Assembly: GCF_020281205.1 (NCBI RefSeq)
Contig: NZ_JACXZC010000013.1
Location: forward strand, 1-64,000
Direction: 5' to 3'
Length of the DNA: 64,000 nt
DNA from: Empedobacter stercoris
GTDB taxonomy: Bacteria > Bacteroidota > Bacteroidia > Flavobacteriales > Weeksellaceae
Each line of letters opens with the position of its first letter. Positions within the stretch are counted from its first letter, which is position 1. This document shows, one piece after another, positions 34,991 through 44,432 of this stretch. Made by a program: the position numbers and the translations under genes. The notes under the pieces are model-generated. The model did not search any database. It saw nothing but the letters and a program-made list of their open reading frames with translations, and was not told the origin of the DNA.

Positions 34991-36601
34991 ATGAAAAAAT
35001 TTTTGAATGTCCTTTCTGTATCTGTTGCAATGATGATTGGAATGGGAACAATGGTTTCTTGTGAAAACGAAACATTAGAATTAGATAACAATGTTATTGG
35101 AGGTGAAGCAGATGGGAATGTGAAATCGTTAGATGTATTAGCGTTTAATGCAAGTTTTGATACGATTCGATCTGATAGATTTGTATTGCAAAATGGGGCT
35201 TTTGGTGTGTACAATGAACCAATTTTTGGCTCTACTGCATCAAAGTTTTATACGCAATTTAGACCTACTTCTATTGGAGACCAAGATTTTGGTACAGAGC
35301 CAAAAGTAGATTCTGTCAATCTTATCATCCCTGTTTATTACAATTCTACAAAAGATCCTATTTCTAAGGATACAATCAACTTGTCTAAACCAGGAGAGAA
35401 ACCAGAAGATACAGATACAATCCAAATTACAACAAAATACGCTGTTGATTCCTTGTATGGAAAAAAGGATTTGGAGATGACGTTGAAAATTAAAGACATT
35501 AATACGGTTTTATATCGAGACTCAAAGTATTTTTCTAAATTAGATGGTTCAGAATCGCCAATAGATGCCAATTCGAGAGTGATTGGGACTGCTAAAATTG
35601 GAAAAACAGTGGTGAGTAAAGTTGTAAAACAAAAAACAGGAACAACTAATATTTCGGAAGAAGCAGTAGGTTACAAAGTCTCTTTAGATAAAGATTATTT
35701 TGACGAAAAAATCATCAAGAATGCTAAAACAGGATTGCTTTCTGATTATGCAACATTTATTCGTGAAAACATCAAAGGGTTAGAATTTTCTGTAGAAGAA
35801 ACGGATGGATTTATCATCAATTTTAATCCAAATAAAATGGATTTAAAAATGTATTATTCATACAAAAATCCAACACCTAAAAAAGATACAGATAAAGAAT
35901 ACAAAGAACGTTTGGACGCAACCTATGATTTTGATTTCTCTAATCAGTGGAATTCAGGTACAGCGAATAACTCAAATGTAATTGCTTCTCAAATTGTAAA
36001 TAATATAACAGGTTCTACTTATTCAACAGTCCAACCAGACTCTATAAAGGGTGATGCAAGATTGTTTTTGAGTGGAATGAGTGGTAACTATGCGAAATTA
36101 AAATTCAACACCCAACAGTTAGATGAATTGAAGACAGAAATGTCGAAAAGTGATATTGCTATTCTTGGTGCCAAATTGAAATTTTATATAGATGAATCAT
36201 ATGGTTTTCCAAAACCACCGTATATAACTGCTTGGAATAACTACAAAAAAGAGGACAAAATTGTTAATGAATTATATGCAGATGTTTTAGAATTTTATAA
36301 TTCGTATCCACTTTCTGTACACTTTAATCCTCAAGTAAAAGGAAAAACAGAGTTTTATACAATTGATATCACAAAACATCTGAAAAGTATGTTAGAAAAA
36401 GGAAATGAATTTAAAGACCAAACAATGTACATTACATTGGGTAATTTTATCACTTCTGTTTCTGATGCGACAACTATCAATAGTACAAACCCATTCCAAA
36501 ATAATAGAGCATACAATCCGTATAGAATTGTATTGCACGGGAATAACACAGAAAATGATGCTAAAAAATTAAAACTATTAGTATATTATTCAAAAAAATA
36601 A
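34991..36601 (+). CDS. DUF4270 family lipoprotein
   Basis: About 536 residues from MKKFLNVLSV (an in-frame ATG at 34982 adds three). Lipobox VSC near residue 24, then acidic ENETLELDNN followed by the family opening NVIGGEADGNVKS. The rest is long beta-rich sequence, with LDATYDFDFSNQWNSG near the middle and a C-terminal KKLKLLVYYSKK, typical of DUF4270. Surface or outer-membrane lipoprotein of unknown role. It sits between the short glycogen synthase-like gene and glmS. Confidence 0.85.
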   Translation: MKKFLNVLSVSVAMMIGMGTMVSCENETLELDNNVIGGEADGNVKSLDVLAFNASFDTIRSDRFVLQNGAFGVYNEPIFGSTASKFYTQFRPTSIGDQDFGTEPKVDSVNLIIPVYYNSTKDPISKDTINLSKPGEKPEDTDTIQITTKYAVDSLYGKKDLEMTLKIKDINTVLYRDSKYFSKLDGSESPIDANSRVIGTAKIGKTVVSKVVKQKTGTTNISEEAVGYKVSLDKDYFDEKIIKNAKTGLLSDYATFIRENIKGLEFSVEETDGFIINFNPNKMDLKMYYSYKNPTPKKDTDKEYKERLDATYDFDFSNQWNSGTANNSNVIASQIVNNITGSTYSTVQPDSIKGDARLFLSGMSGNYAKLKFNTQQLDELKTEMSKSDIAILGAKLKFYIDESYGFPKPPYITAWNNYKKEDKIVNELYADVLEFYNSYPLSVHFNPQVKGKTEFYTIDITKHLKSMLEKGNEFKDQTMYITLGNFITSVSDATTINSTNPFQNNRAYNPYRIVLHGNNTENDAKKLKLLVYYSKK

Positions 36602-36630
36602 CAATTTAACTTAAAATACTATATAACATT

Positions 36631-38478
36631 ATGTGTGGAATTGTAGGATATATTGGTCATCGCGAAGCGTATCCAATTATTATAAATGGATTGAGAAGAT
36701 TAGAGTATCGTGGTTACGATAGTGCTGGCTTAGTCCTTTCTACTGGTACTGATTTTGAATTAGTAAAAACAAAAGGAAAAGTTTCTGATTTAGAAGAAAA
36801 ATCATCAAATTTAGATAAAACACCTCATTTAGGAATTGGTCATACACGTTGGGCTACACATGGTGTTCCAAACGATGTAAACTCGCATCCGCATATGTCA
36901 AACAGTGGACGTTTGGTTTTAGTTCATAATGGTATTATTGAAAACTATGAATCAATCAAAAAATTGTTGATCGAAAAAGGTTATGTTTTTCACAGTGATA
37001 CAGATACAGAAGTTTTAGTAAACTTTATTCAATTATTTCAAGAAGAACAAAATCTAAATTTAACAGATGCTGTTCGTTTAGCGCTTAATGAAGTGATTGG
37101 AGCTTATGCTATAGCAGTTTTAGACAAAGAAGAACCAAATACAATTGTTGTTGGACGTTTAGGATCTCCATTAGCAATCGGAATTGGTGAAAACGAATTC
37201 TTTGTAGCTTCTGACGCTTCTCCGTTTATCGAATTCACGAAAGATGCTGTTTATTTAGAAGACGGAGACATGGCAACAATTACTTTAGACAAAGCAGTTG
37301 ATGTACGTACAATCAAAAATAATGAAGCAGTATCTTTAGATGTTCAAGAATTAAAATTAAATATCGAAGCAATCGAAAAAGGAGGGTACGAACATTTCAT
37401 GTTAAAAGAAATCAACGAACAACCTCGTTCTATTCGTGATACAATGCGTGGACGTTTATTGGTTGACGAAGGTGTCATCAAAATGGCAGGTATTTGGGAT
37501 CATCAAGAGAAATTCTTAAATGCCAAACGTATCATTATTGTAGCTTGTGGAACGTCTTACCATGCAGGATTAGTAGCAGAATACATGATCGAAGATTTCG
37601 CTCGCATTCCTGTAGAAGTAGAATATGCATCAGAATTCCGTTACCGTAATCCAATCATCAACAAACATGATGTGGTAATTGCAATCTCTCAATCAGGAGA
37701 AACGGCAGATACATTAGCAGCGCTTAAATTAGCAAAAGAAAATGGTGCCTTTATCTTCGGAATTAACAATGTTGTAGGTTCATCTATCGCTCGTATTACA
37801 GATGCTGGGGCTTATACACACGCAGGTCCTGAGATTGGTGTTGCTTCAACAAAAGCTTTTACAGCTCAGTTAACAGTTTTAGCATTGATTGCATTAAAAT
37901 TAGGAAAACACAATGGTGAATTATCAGCAGAGAAATTCAACTTGTTAACACGCGAATTAGAGCGTATTCCAGAATTAGTGCAACAAATTTTAGATAATTG
38001 CGAAGGCGTTATCGATAAAATTGCCGAAAAATACAAAGACAATAGAAATGCAATTTATTTAGGTCGTGGGTATAACTTCCCATCAGCCTTAGAAGGTGCA
38101 TTAAAATTAAAAGAAATTTCTTACATCCACGCAGAAGGGTATCCTGCAGCAGAAATGAAGCACGGACCAATCGCATTGTTGGATGAAAATATGCCAGTTA
38201 TTGTTATTGCAACGAAAAAAGGATATTACGAAAAAGTAGTTTCTAACATTCAAGAAATTAAATCTCGTAGTGCAAAAGTAATTGCAATTGTAAACGAAGG
38301 CGATGAACAAGTTACTGCAATGGCAGATGATTATGTTGTAATCCCAGAAACGGCAGAAGAGTTTTCTCCAATTTTAACAGCTATTCCATTACAATTATTA
38401 TCTTATTGGATTGCTGTAAAATTAGGTAAAAATGTAGATCAGCCTCGTAACTTGGCAAAATCAGTTACAGTTGAGTAA
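36631..38478 (+). CDS. glmS: Glutamine-fructose-6-phosphate aminotransferase (isomerising)
   Basis: 615 residues, normal length. The N-terminal nucleophile is Cys2 (MCGIVGYIG) in the glutaminase domain; two SIS domains follow (CGTSYHAGLVAEY, AISQSGETADT, then YLGRGYNFPSALEGALKLKEIS) and the C-terminal end is the conserved NLAKSVTVE. Makes glucosamine-6-phosphate, the entry to UDP-GlcNAc for peptidoglycan, lipid A and the two polysaccharide loci here. A terminator follows. Confidence 0.98.
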   Translation: MCGIVGYIGHREAYPIIINGLRRLEYRGYDSAGLVLSTGTDFELVKTKGKVSDLEEKSSNLDKTPHLGIGHTRWATHGVPNDVNSHPHMSNSGRLVLVHNGIIENYESIKKLLIEKGYVFHSDTDTEVLVNFIQLFQEEQNLNLTDAVRLALNEVIGAYAIAVLDKEEPNTIVVGRLGSPLAIGIGENEFFVASDASPFIEFTKDAVYLEDGDMATITLDKAVDVRTIKNNEAVSLDVQELKLNIEAIEKGGYEHFMLKEINEQPRSIRDTMRGRLLVDEGVIKMAGIWDHQEKFLNAKRIIIVACGTSYHAGLVAEYMIEDFARIPVEVEYASEFRYRNPIINKHDVVIAISQSGETADTLAALKLAKENGAFIFGINNVVGSSIARITDAGAYTHAGPEIGVASTKAFTAQLTVLALIALKLGKHNGELSAEKFNLLTRELERIPELVQQILDNCEGVIDKIAEKYKDNRNAIYLGRGYNFPSALEGALKLKEISYIHAEGYPAAEMKHGPIALLDENMPVIVIATKKGYYEKVVSNIQEIKSRSAKVIAIVNEGDEQVTAMADDYVVIPETAEEFSPILTAIPLQLLSYWIAVKLGKNVDQPRNLAKSVTVE

Positions 38479-38501
38479 AATAAATATTTAGATCAATAAT
38501 T

Positions 38502-38533
38502 AAAGGGGTGATGTTTTAAAATCATCCCTTTTT
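38502..38533 (+). terminator. Rho-independent terminator after glmS
   Basis: AAAGGGGTGAT at 38502-38512 pairs, with one G-T wobble, with ATCATCCCTTT at 38521-38531, followed by T. Confidence 0.75.
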
Positions 38534-38581
38534 CATTTTATAATTTTAGAATTAATTATTACTTTCACCAAAAATAACATC

Positions 38582-39169
38582 ATGTTTACAGGAATCGTTG
38601 AAGGAGTTGGAAAGCTTGTAAAAGCAGAAAAAGATCAATCTAATTTACATTTATGGATTGAAGCTGATTTTTGTGATGAACTAAAAATAGATCAAAGTGT
38701 AGCACACAATGGAGTTTGTTTAACAGTTGTTGATTTTAAAGATGGTCTTTACAAAGTCACAGCTATAGAGGAAACACTACAAAAAACAAACTTTAACACC
38801 TTAAAAGAAGGCGATTTTCTCAATTTAGAACGATGTTTGCAATTCAATGGTCGCATAGACGGTCATATCGTTCAAGGGCATGTAGATCAAACAGGAAAAG
38901 TAGTTTCTATTGAAAATCAAAACGGAAGTTTTTTTGTTACCGTAGCTTATGACGAAGCATCGTCTGGAAATGTAACTGTAGAAAAAGGTTCGATCTGTCT
39001 AAATGGAATTAGTTTAACCGTTGTAGATAGTAAAGTTGGTCAATTTTCGGTAGCAATTATTCCGTACACTTGGGAATTTACAAATCTCAATCAAGTGAAA
39101 GTTGGAGATACCTTAAATTTAGAATTTGATATCTTAGGAAAATACGTCAAAAGATTATTTCAAAAATAA
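38582..39169 (+). CDS. ribE: Riboflavin synthase
   Basis: 195 residues built of two homologous lumazine-binding halves: MFTGIVEGVGKL with NGVCLTVV and, from about residue 97, HIVQGHVDQTGKV with LNGISLTVV. Dismutates 6,7-dimethyl-8-ribityllumazine to riboflavin. The second gene starts two bases after its stop, so it is co-transcribed with the kinase. No FMN riboswitch-like sequence is apparent upstream. Confidence 0.96.
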   Translation: MFTGIVEGVGKLVKAEKDQSNLHLWIEADFCDELKIDQSVAHNGVCLTVVDFKDGLYKVTAIEETLQKTNFNTLKEGDFLNLERCLQFNGRIDGHIVQGHVDQTGKVVSIENQNGSFFVTVAYDEASSGNVTVEKGSICLNGISLTVVDSKVGQFSVAIIPYTWEFTNLNQVKVGDTLNLEFDILGKYVKRLFQK

Positions 39170-39171
39170 AA

Positions 39172-40620
39172 ATGATTACAAGAAAAAATAACTTATCGCT
39201 ACCTGTTCGTATTATCATTTACATGGTAACGATTTTGTTATTTACAGCAGGCGCAATTTTATTGATTACTGCTAATCATTTCAATGATCAAACCAAACAA
39301 TATCACGAAGATATTCTTAAAAGAAAGGTAAGAGCAGTAGAAGCTGCGATAGATTATGAGATGGATAATTACCCTGGAATTGCAACCAAGGATAATATTC
39401 ATAACCTATTAGAAGATGGTTTTCTTCGCATTGGAGATATCAACAAAACAGATATTGTGGTTTACGATTTGCGTGGAAATAAAATCCTTACAACTCAACC
39501 TGTATCGACAACTTATGATGTTTTACCGCAAAAGATACTCGATAAACTCAAAAATTCAAATGATTTTATTGTAACGAATAAAGATTCTAATGACGAGAGT
39601 GATATCTATTCATCGTATAGTAATATCAAGAATTATTACAACGAAAACATTGCCATTCTTTGTTTACCTTATCAATCCAATCAAGATTTTTTACAGCAAG
39701 ACATGTTTACCTTAATTGGAAGTTATGGATTGGCTTTTGGTGTAATTCTTTTATTCGGAACATTAGCCGTCTATTTTGTAACTAAACGTACATTGAATAA
39801 ACTTTGGTCGTTTGCAGATCGTATTCGAGAAACAGAAGTAATTGTCAACAATATGCCGATTCGTTACGATGGAAATGACGAGATTAAAGTCTTGGTCGAT
39901 TCCTATAACGATATGCTATTTCGATTAAAAGAACAATCCGATTTGTTGGCCAAACAAGAACGTGAAGAAGCGTGGAGAGATTTTGCCAGACAAGTAGCTC
40001 ATGAGGTCAAAAATCCATTAACTCCAATGCGATTAATGATTCAAAATCACATGAGAAGATTTGATATCAATGATCCTGATCTCGAAGAGAAAACAATGCG
40101 CACAGGGAATATTTTATTGCAACAAATTGATACAATTTCGGCAATAGCTGAAGCTTTTTCTGATTTTGCTAAAATGCCTTCTCGTAAAGACGAAAAAATT
40201 GATGTGGTTGATGTCATCAAAAACGCACTTTACGTATTTCCGATGGAATTTATCGAATTTAATTATTCGCCTAACATCATCATGATGCGTTTTGATAAAC
40301 AATATTTGAATCGTATTATCACCAATATTACCAAAAATGCTTTTCAGTCTATACCACAATCTCGTACAGCAAAAGTAAAAGTTGATGTGACGTTGGTTAA
40401 AGATTTTCTTCATATCACCATTCAAGACAATGGAGACGGAATTCCAGTAGAATCTCAGGACGCTATTTTTATTCCAAAATTTACAACAAAAAATAGTGGA
40501 ATGGGAATAGGTTTGCCAATGGTGAAAAAAATTATTGACGATTACGATGGAACCATTCGTTTCGAAACCGAAATTTCTGTTGGCACAACATTTTATATAT
40601 TGATTCCATATAATGAATAG
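39172..40620 (+). CDS. Membrane sensor histidine kinase
   Basis: 482 residues. Helix 1 (about 12-33), a periplasmic sensor region of about 145 residues, helix 2 (about 181-203), a HAMP region, HisKA with phospho-acceptor His277 in RQVAHEVKNPLTPMRL, and HATPase_c with N-box TNITKNAFQS, DNGDGIP and GMGIGLPMVK. The H-box form resembles NtrY-type kinases. No response regulator is adjacent, so it is an orphan here. It overlaps the next gene by 8 bases. Signal unknown. Confidence 0.92.
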   Translation: MITRKNNLSLPVRIIIYMVTILLFTAGAILLITANHFNDQTKQYHEDILKRKVRAVEAAIDYEMDNYPGIATKDNIHNLLEDGFLRIGDINKTDIVVYDLRGNKILTTQPVSTTYDVLPQKILDKLKNSNDFIVTNKDSNDESDIYSSYSNIKNYYNENIAILCLPYQSNQDFLQQDMFTLIGSYGLAFGVILLFGTLAVYFVTKRTLNKLWSFADRIRETEVIVNNMPIRYDGNDEIKVLVDSYNDMLFRLKEQSDLLAKQEREEAWRDFARQVAHEVKNPLTPMRLMIQNHMRRFDINDPDLEEKTMRTGNILLQQIDTISAIAEAFSDFAKMPSRKDEKIDVVDVIKNALYVFPMEFIEFNYSPNIIMMRFDKQYLNRIITNITKNAFQSIPQSRTAKVKVDVTLVKDFLHITIQDNGDGIPVESQDAIFIPKFTTKNSGMGIGLPMVKKIIDDYDGTIRFETEISVGTTFYILIPYNE

Positions 40621-41320
40621 AAAACCTTTTCGTTTTAAACAATTCGATATTTTTCAAGATAAAACGGCGATGAAAGTTGGCACAGATGGTGTTTTGCTTG
40701 GCGCTTGGTCAACTTTAGAAACAGGCGAAAATATATTAGATATTGGCACTGGAACGGGATTAATTTCCTTGATGTTAGCTCAACGTTTTCCACATGCAAC
40801 AATTGATGCTATCGAAATTGATATAAATGCTTTTTTACAAGCAAAAGAAAATTTTGAACTTGCAACTTTTTCTGAGCGATTAACGGTTTTTAATGCATCA
40901 CTTCAAGCGTATTCTACAGATCAAAAATATGACTTGATCGTAAGCAATCCACCATTTTTCATAGTAAATGACACGGTTGATTTTGATGCGCGAAAACAAG
41001 CGCGACAACAAGAAACCTTAACATTTGAAGAGCTAATCAAAAAAACGACTGAATTGCTTCAACAAGACGGTTTAGCGAGTTTTATTATACCTTACGATCA
41101 AATGGGTGCTTTTTGTAAAATTGCTTCGCAAAACAACTTAAAACGATCAAAAACAGTCTATGTAAAAGGAAATGCAACTACTGCAATCAAACGTGTTTTA
41201 TTAGAATTTAGTTTTCATGACAAGAAATGCTTTGAAAACGAGTTAATCATCGAAGTCGAACGTCATCAATATACCGAAGATTACATTAATTTAACAAAAG
41301 AATTTTATTTGAAAATGTAA
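40613..41320 (+). CDS. tRNA1(Val) (adenine(37)-N6)-methyltransferase TrmN6-like
   Basis: 235 residues. The opening FRFKQFDIFQDKTAMKVGTDGVLLGAW is the signature of YfiC/TrmN6. Motif I is ILDIGTGTGLISLML and the catalytic N6-adenine motif is NPPF in IVSNPPFFIVND. It methylates A37 in valine tRNA. It overlaps the kinase gene upstream and sits one base before the next methyltransferase, so ribE to 42329 forms one operon. Confidence 0.93.
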   Translation: MNRKPFRFKQFDIFQDKTAMKVGTDGVLLGAWSTLETGENILDIGTGTGLISLMLAQRFPHATIDAIEIDINAFLQAKENFELATFSERLTVFNASLQAYSTDQKYDLIVSNPPFFIVNDTVDFDARKQARQQETLTFEELIKKTTELLQQDGLASFIIPYDQMGAFCKIASQNNLKRSKTVYVKGNATTAIKRVLLEFSFHDKKCFENELIIEVERHQYTEDYINLTKEFYLKM

Positions 41321-41321
41321 T

Positions 41322-42329
41322 ATGAATGCTTATCAACAATATCAAAATACTTTTTGTTCAGAAGAAATAAAATCAGTAGTAAAATTAATAAATCAGATTA
41401 ATTTTAAGGATTTAGGAATTAATGAATATAATATAGATTATATCGAAAATATGCAACCTACGTTATTTTATTACTTTCAAATGTTTGATTATTCTTTGCA
41501 AAAACTGATCAATTTTGCACCTATTAAAGGTGAATACATTGTTGACTTTGGTGGTGGTCATGGTTTTTTAAGTCTGTATTTAAAACAAAAAGGATTTAAA
41601 GTGATTTATTGCGATTTTAATCCGAGTTCTGTTTCAACAATTCAGAAAATAAGTCAAAAAATAGGTTTTGGTCCCGATTATTATATTGAAGGATCTTATC
41701 AAGAATTGTTACAATTTATCAAGGATAGAAATATCAAAGTAGATTATTTGATTTCGACAGATACAATAGAACATATTCATGATTTGGATGAAATGTTTAA
41801 TTATTTCAGTCAGCTTAATTCTTCAATAAAAATGTTATTTACAACAGCTTCTAATCCTAAAAATTTCATTAAAGCGAAAAGATTAAGAAAATTAATGGAG
41901 AAAGATGAAATTGAAGAGTACTGTCCAAAGAGAAAGGAATATCTAAAGAAAATAGGTCCAGAATTAACAGAAAAGGAATTAGAATTATTAGCAACTAAAT
42001 CTCGTGGTTTGCGTTATGTGGACTTGATTGATTTTTTGGAATATTACCGACAAAACCAAGCTGTGATGCAGGTTGATGTTGATCAATATAATTGTTGTGA
42101 ACCCGATTTTGGTAGTTGGATGGAACGTATATTACCATTGTCTGATTACCATAAATTGGCAAAAAAATATAATTTTAGCTGTACGATAGAAAACGGTTTT
42201 TATTGCGATGTTGATAAAAAAGGCTTTAAGAAAAAAGTGGTTTCTTTAGTTAATTTCAGCGCTTTAAAAACGAGTCAATTAGGGTTGATTTTATCTCCGT
42301 TTATAACATTAAAGTTTGCTCCAAAATAA
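41322..42329 (+). CDS. Class I SAM-dependent methyltransferase, substrate unknown
   Basis: 335 residues. Motif I is YIVDFGGGHGFLSLYL near residue 70, the next acidic residue is in VIYCDFNPSS, and LISTDTIEHIHDLDEMF is motif III. Flanking segments are rich in Lys, Tyr and Glu with no zinc site. Related by fold but not closely by sequence to the methyltransferase at 3789. Last gene of the ribE operon; a strong hairpin follows. Confidence 0.78.
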   Translation: MNAYQQYQNTFCSEEIKSVVKLINQINFKDLGINEYNIDYIENMQPTLFYYFQMFDYSLQKLINFAPIKGEYIVDFGGGHGFLSLYLKQKGFKVIYCDFNPSSVSTIQKISQKIGFGPDYYIEGSYQELLQFIKDRNIKVDYLISTDTIEHIHDLDEMFNYFSQLNSSIKMLFTTASNPKNFIKAKRLRKLMEKDEIEEYCPKRKEYLKKIGPELTEKELELLATKSRGLRYVDLIDFLEYYRQNQAVMQVDVDQYNCCEPDFGSWMERILPLSDYHKLAKKYNFSCTIENGFYCDVDKKGFKKKVVSLVNFSALKTSQLGLILSPFITLKFAPK

Positions 42330-42361
42330 AATTCTGGATTACAATTGCAATCCAGAATTTA
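42330..42361. terminator. Bidirectional terminator between convergent genes
   Basis: AAATTCTGGATT at 42330-42341 and AATCCAGAATTT at 42350-42361 form a perfect 12-bp stem with an 8-base loop, between the methyltransferase and pckA. Confidence 0.82.
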
Positions 42362-42379
42362 TATGATTTAATTTTAATC

Positions 42380-43951
42380 TTAAATTGTTGGTCCTCCAGC
42401 TAATAAATCAGCATTTGCAAATTCTTCGAACTTTTTGAAGTTTTCTTTGAATTTAGCTGCCAATACTTTCGCATTTTCTTCATACGCTTCTTCTGTTGCA
42501 AATGAAGTTGCAGGATTTAATTTTTCTGATGAAACACCATCTATTGCAACTGGAACTTCAAATCCGAAGTATGGATCCTTTTTAAACGCTGCGTTATCCA
42601 AATCTCCATTTAATGCTGCATTGATCACTGCACGAGTATCTTTTAACGACATACGTTCTTTTTTACCATTCCAACCTGTGTTAATTAACCAAACATTAAC
42701 GCCAGTTTTTTCTACTTTGTCGCTTAACATTTCAGCATATTTTGTTGGGTGCAACGGCATAAATGGCGCACCAAAACATGTAGAGAATGTCGTTTGTGGT
42801 TCTGTAACACCAGCTTCTGTACCAGCCACTTTTGAAGTATATCCTGAGATAAATAAATAAGCTGCTTGATCTGGGTTTAATTTAGCGATTGGAGGGAAAA
42901 CACCAAAAGCATCAAATGATAAGAAGAAAATATTTTTAGGATTTTTTCCTACAGATGGAACTGCAATATTCTCGATGTAATCAATCGGATAAGAAACACG
43001 TGTGTTTTCTGTAATTGTTGTATCAGTGAAGTCAACTTCGTTTGTCCCTGGAACTAATTTACAGTTTTCTAATAACGCCCCTTCTTTAATTGCTGCAAAA
43101 ATTTCTGGTTCTCCTTCTGCAGATAAGTTGATTACTTTAGCATAACAACCACCTTCAAAATTGAATACAGTATTGTCTTCAGTCCAACCATGTTCATCAT
43201 CACCAATTAAACGTCTGTTTTTATCAGCAGATAAGGTTGTTTTTCCTGTGCCAGATAACCCAAAGAACATGGCAGTATCTCCGTTTTCACCAGAGTTCGC
43301 AGAACAATGCATTGGTAATGTGTTTCTAAATACCGGTAAGATAAAGTTTAAAGCAGAGAAAATTCCTTTTTTCATTTCTCCTGTGTAACCAGTTCCACCA
43401 TTCAAAACTATTTTACGTTTGAAGTTTAAGATAGAGAAATTGTGTTGTCTTGTACCATCTTGGTCTGCATCAGCAACAAAAGTTGGCGCATTTATAATTG
43501 TCCATTCAGAATCTCCGAAGTTGTTTAATTCTTCTTCTGTTGGACGAATAAACATGTTGTAGATAAATAAATTAGCAGCAGGTGTTTCTGTAATTGCTCT
43601 AATTTTAGTTTTGTAGGCGTCATCTGCACAAGCAAAAGCATCGCGTACATAAATTTCGCGGTTGCTTAAGTGCTCAACTACTTTATCATATAAAGCGTCA
43701 AACTTATCAGAATCAAAAGGAATATTTGTATTTCCATCCCACCAAACGTTATCAGCCGTAATATCATCTTTTACAATGAAACGGTCTTTTGGTGAACGCC
43801 CTGTAAATTCTCCTGTTAGCATATTAATAGCGCCAGAAGATGTGATTTCTCCCTGTCCTAATTCTACCATTTTCTTGGTAAGTTCTTCAGGAGATAATTG
43901 ATAGTTAATTTTGGAATTTTTTATTCCGTAAGATGCCAATTCTATGCTCAT
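42380..43951 (-). CDS. pckA: Phosphoenolpyruvate carboxykinase (ATP)
   Basis: 523 residues. Converts oxaloacetate and ATP to PEP in gluconeogenesis. Present are GEFTGRSPKDRFIV (substrate loop), the P-loop GLSGTGKTTLS, DDEHGW with the metal Asp, and GYTSKVAGTE near the adenine site. A TAACTTTG element on the minus strand at 44001-44008 could be the -7 box, with TTT rather than TTG at -33. Single gene. Shares a 228-base divergent region with acpP, in which no other gene is seen. Confidence 0.97.
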   Translation of the reverse strand: MSIELASYGIKNSKINYQLSPEELTKKMVELGQGEITSSGAINMLTGEFTGRSPKDRFIVKDDITADNVWWDGNTNIPFDSDKFDALYDKVVEHLSNREIYVRDAFACADDAYKTKIRAITETPAANLFIYNMFIRPTEEELNNFGDSEWTIINAPTFVADADQDGTRQHNFSILNFKRKIVLNGGTGYTGEMKKGIFSALNFILPVFRNTLPMHCSANSGENGDTAMFFGLSGTGKTTLSADKNRRLIGDDEHGWTEDNTVFNFEGGCYAKVINLSAEGEPEIFAAIKEGALLENCKLVPGTNEVDFTDTTITENTRVSYPIDYIENIAVPSVGKNPKNIFFLSFDAFGVFPPIAKLNPDQAAYLFISGYTSKVAGTEAGVTEPQTTFSTCFGAPFMPLHPTKYAEMLSDKVEKTGVNVWLINTGWNGKKERMSLKDTRAVINAALNGDLDNAAFKKDPYFGFEVPVAIDGVSSEKLNPATSFATEEAYEENAKVLAAKFKENFKKFEEFANADLLAGGPTI

Positions 43952-44118
43952 TTTTGTGATTTTATAGTATTTTTAAAATATTAAAGGTAAAAACTTTGCA
44001 CAAAGTTACAATAAAAAAAAGCGTGAAAAATTTGACTTATGTCATTCACTTAAACGTTTTCGTGAATTAATATTCACACTATATTTACAAGTTGTTATGC
44101 ATGCATATAAAAAAAAGC

Positions 44119-44147
44119 TTGTATTTAATATAAGTTTTATATTTTTG
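44119..44147 (+). promoter_or_regulatory. Bacteroidota-type promoter of acpP
   Basis: TTG at 44119-44121, 18 bases, then TATTTTTG at 44140-44147: a full match to TTG / TAnnTTTG. The expected start of transcription leaves a leader of about 28 bases before acpP. Confidence 0.7.
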
Positions 44148-44179
44148 CAGTAGTTTACAACAATTAAAATTAGAAAATT

Positions 44180-44416
44180 ATGTCTGACATTACATCAAGA
44201 GTGAAAGCAATTATCGTGGATAAATTAGGAGTTGACGAAAGCGAAGTAACGCTTGAAGCAAGTTTCACTAACGATTTAGGAGCTGATTCATTAGACACAG
44301 TAGAGTTAATTATGGAATTCGAAAAAGAATTTGATATTCAAATTCCAGACGATCAAGCAGAGAAAATTTCTACAGTAGGTCAAGCTGTGACATACATCGA
44401 AGACTTAAACAAGTAA
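44180..44416 (+). CDS. acpP: Acyl carrier protein
   Basis: 78 residues, acidic. The phosphopantetheine site is Ser38 or so in [18 protein letters not shown], the classic DSL motif. Carries acyl chains for fatty-acid, lipid A and phospholipid synthesis. It heads acpP-fabF-rnc, with 16 bases to fabF, a conserved order. Confidence 0.98.
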   Translation: MSDITSRVKAIIVDKLGVDESEVTLEASFTNDLGADSLDTVELIMEFEKEFDIQIPDDQAEKISTVGQAVTYIEDLNK

Positions 44417-44432
44417 TAGTTCCTTAATTTTT

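Noticed and set aside
38582-39169. FMN riboswitch before riboflavin synthase
   Set aside because: The 100-base region upstream holds the glmS terminator and no RFN-like conserved elements.
42994-43007. A third parS-like site, AAACACGTGTGTTT, inside pckA
   Set aside because: It shares the CACGTG core but lacks the TGTT/AACA flanks that define parS.
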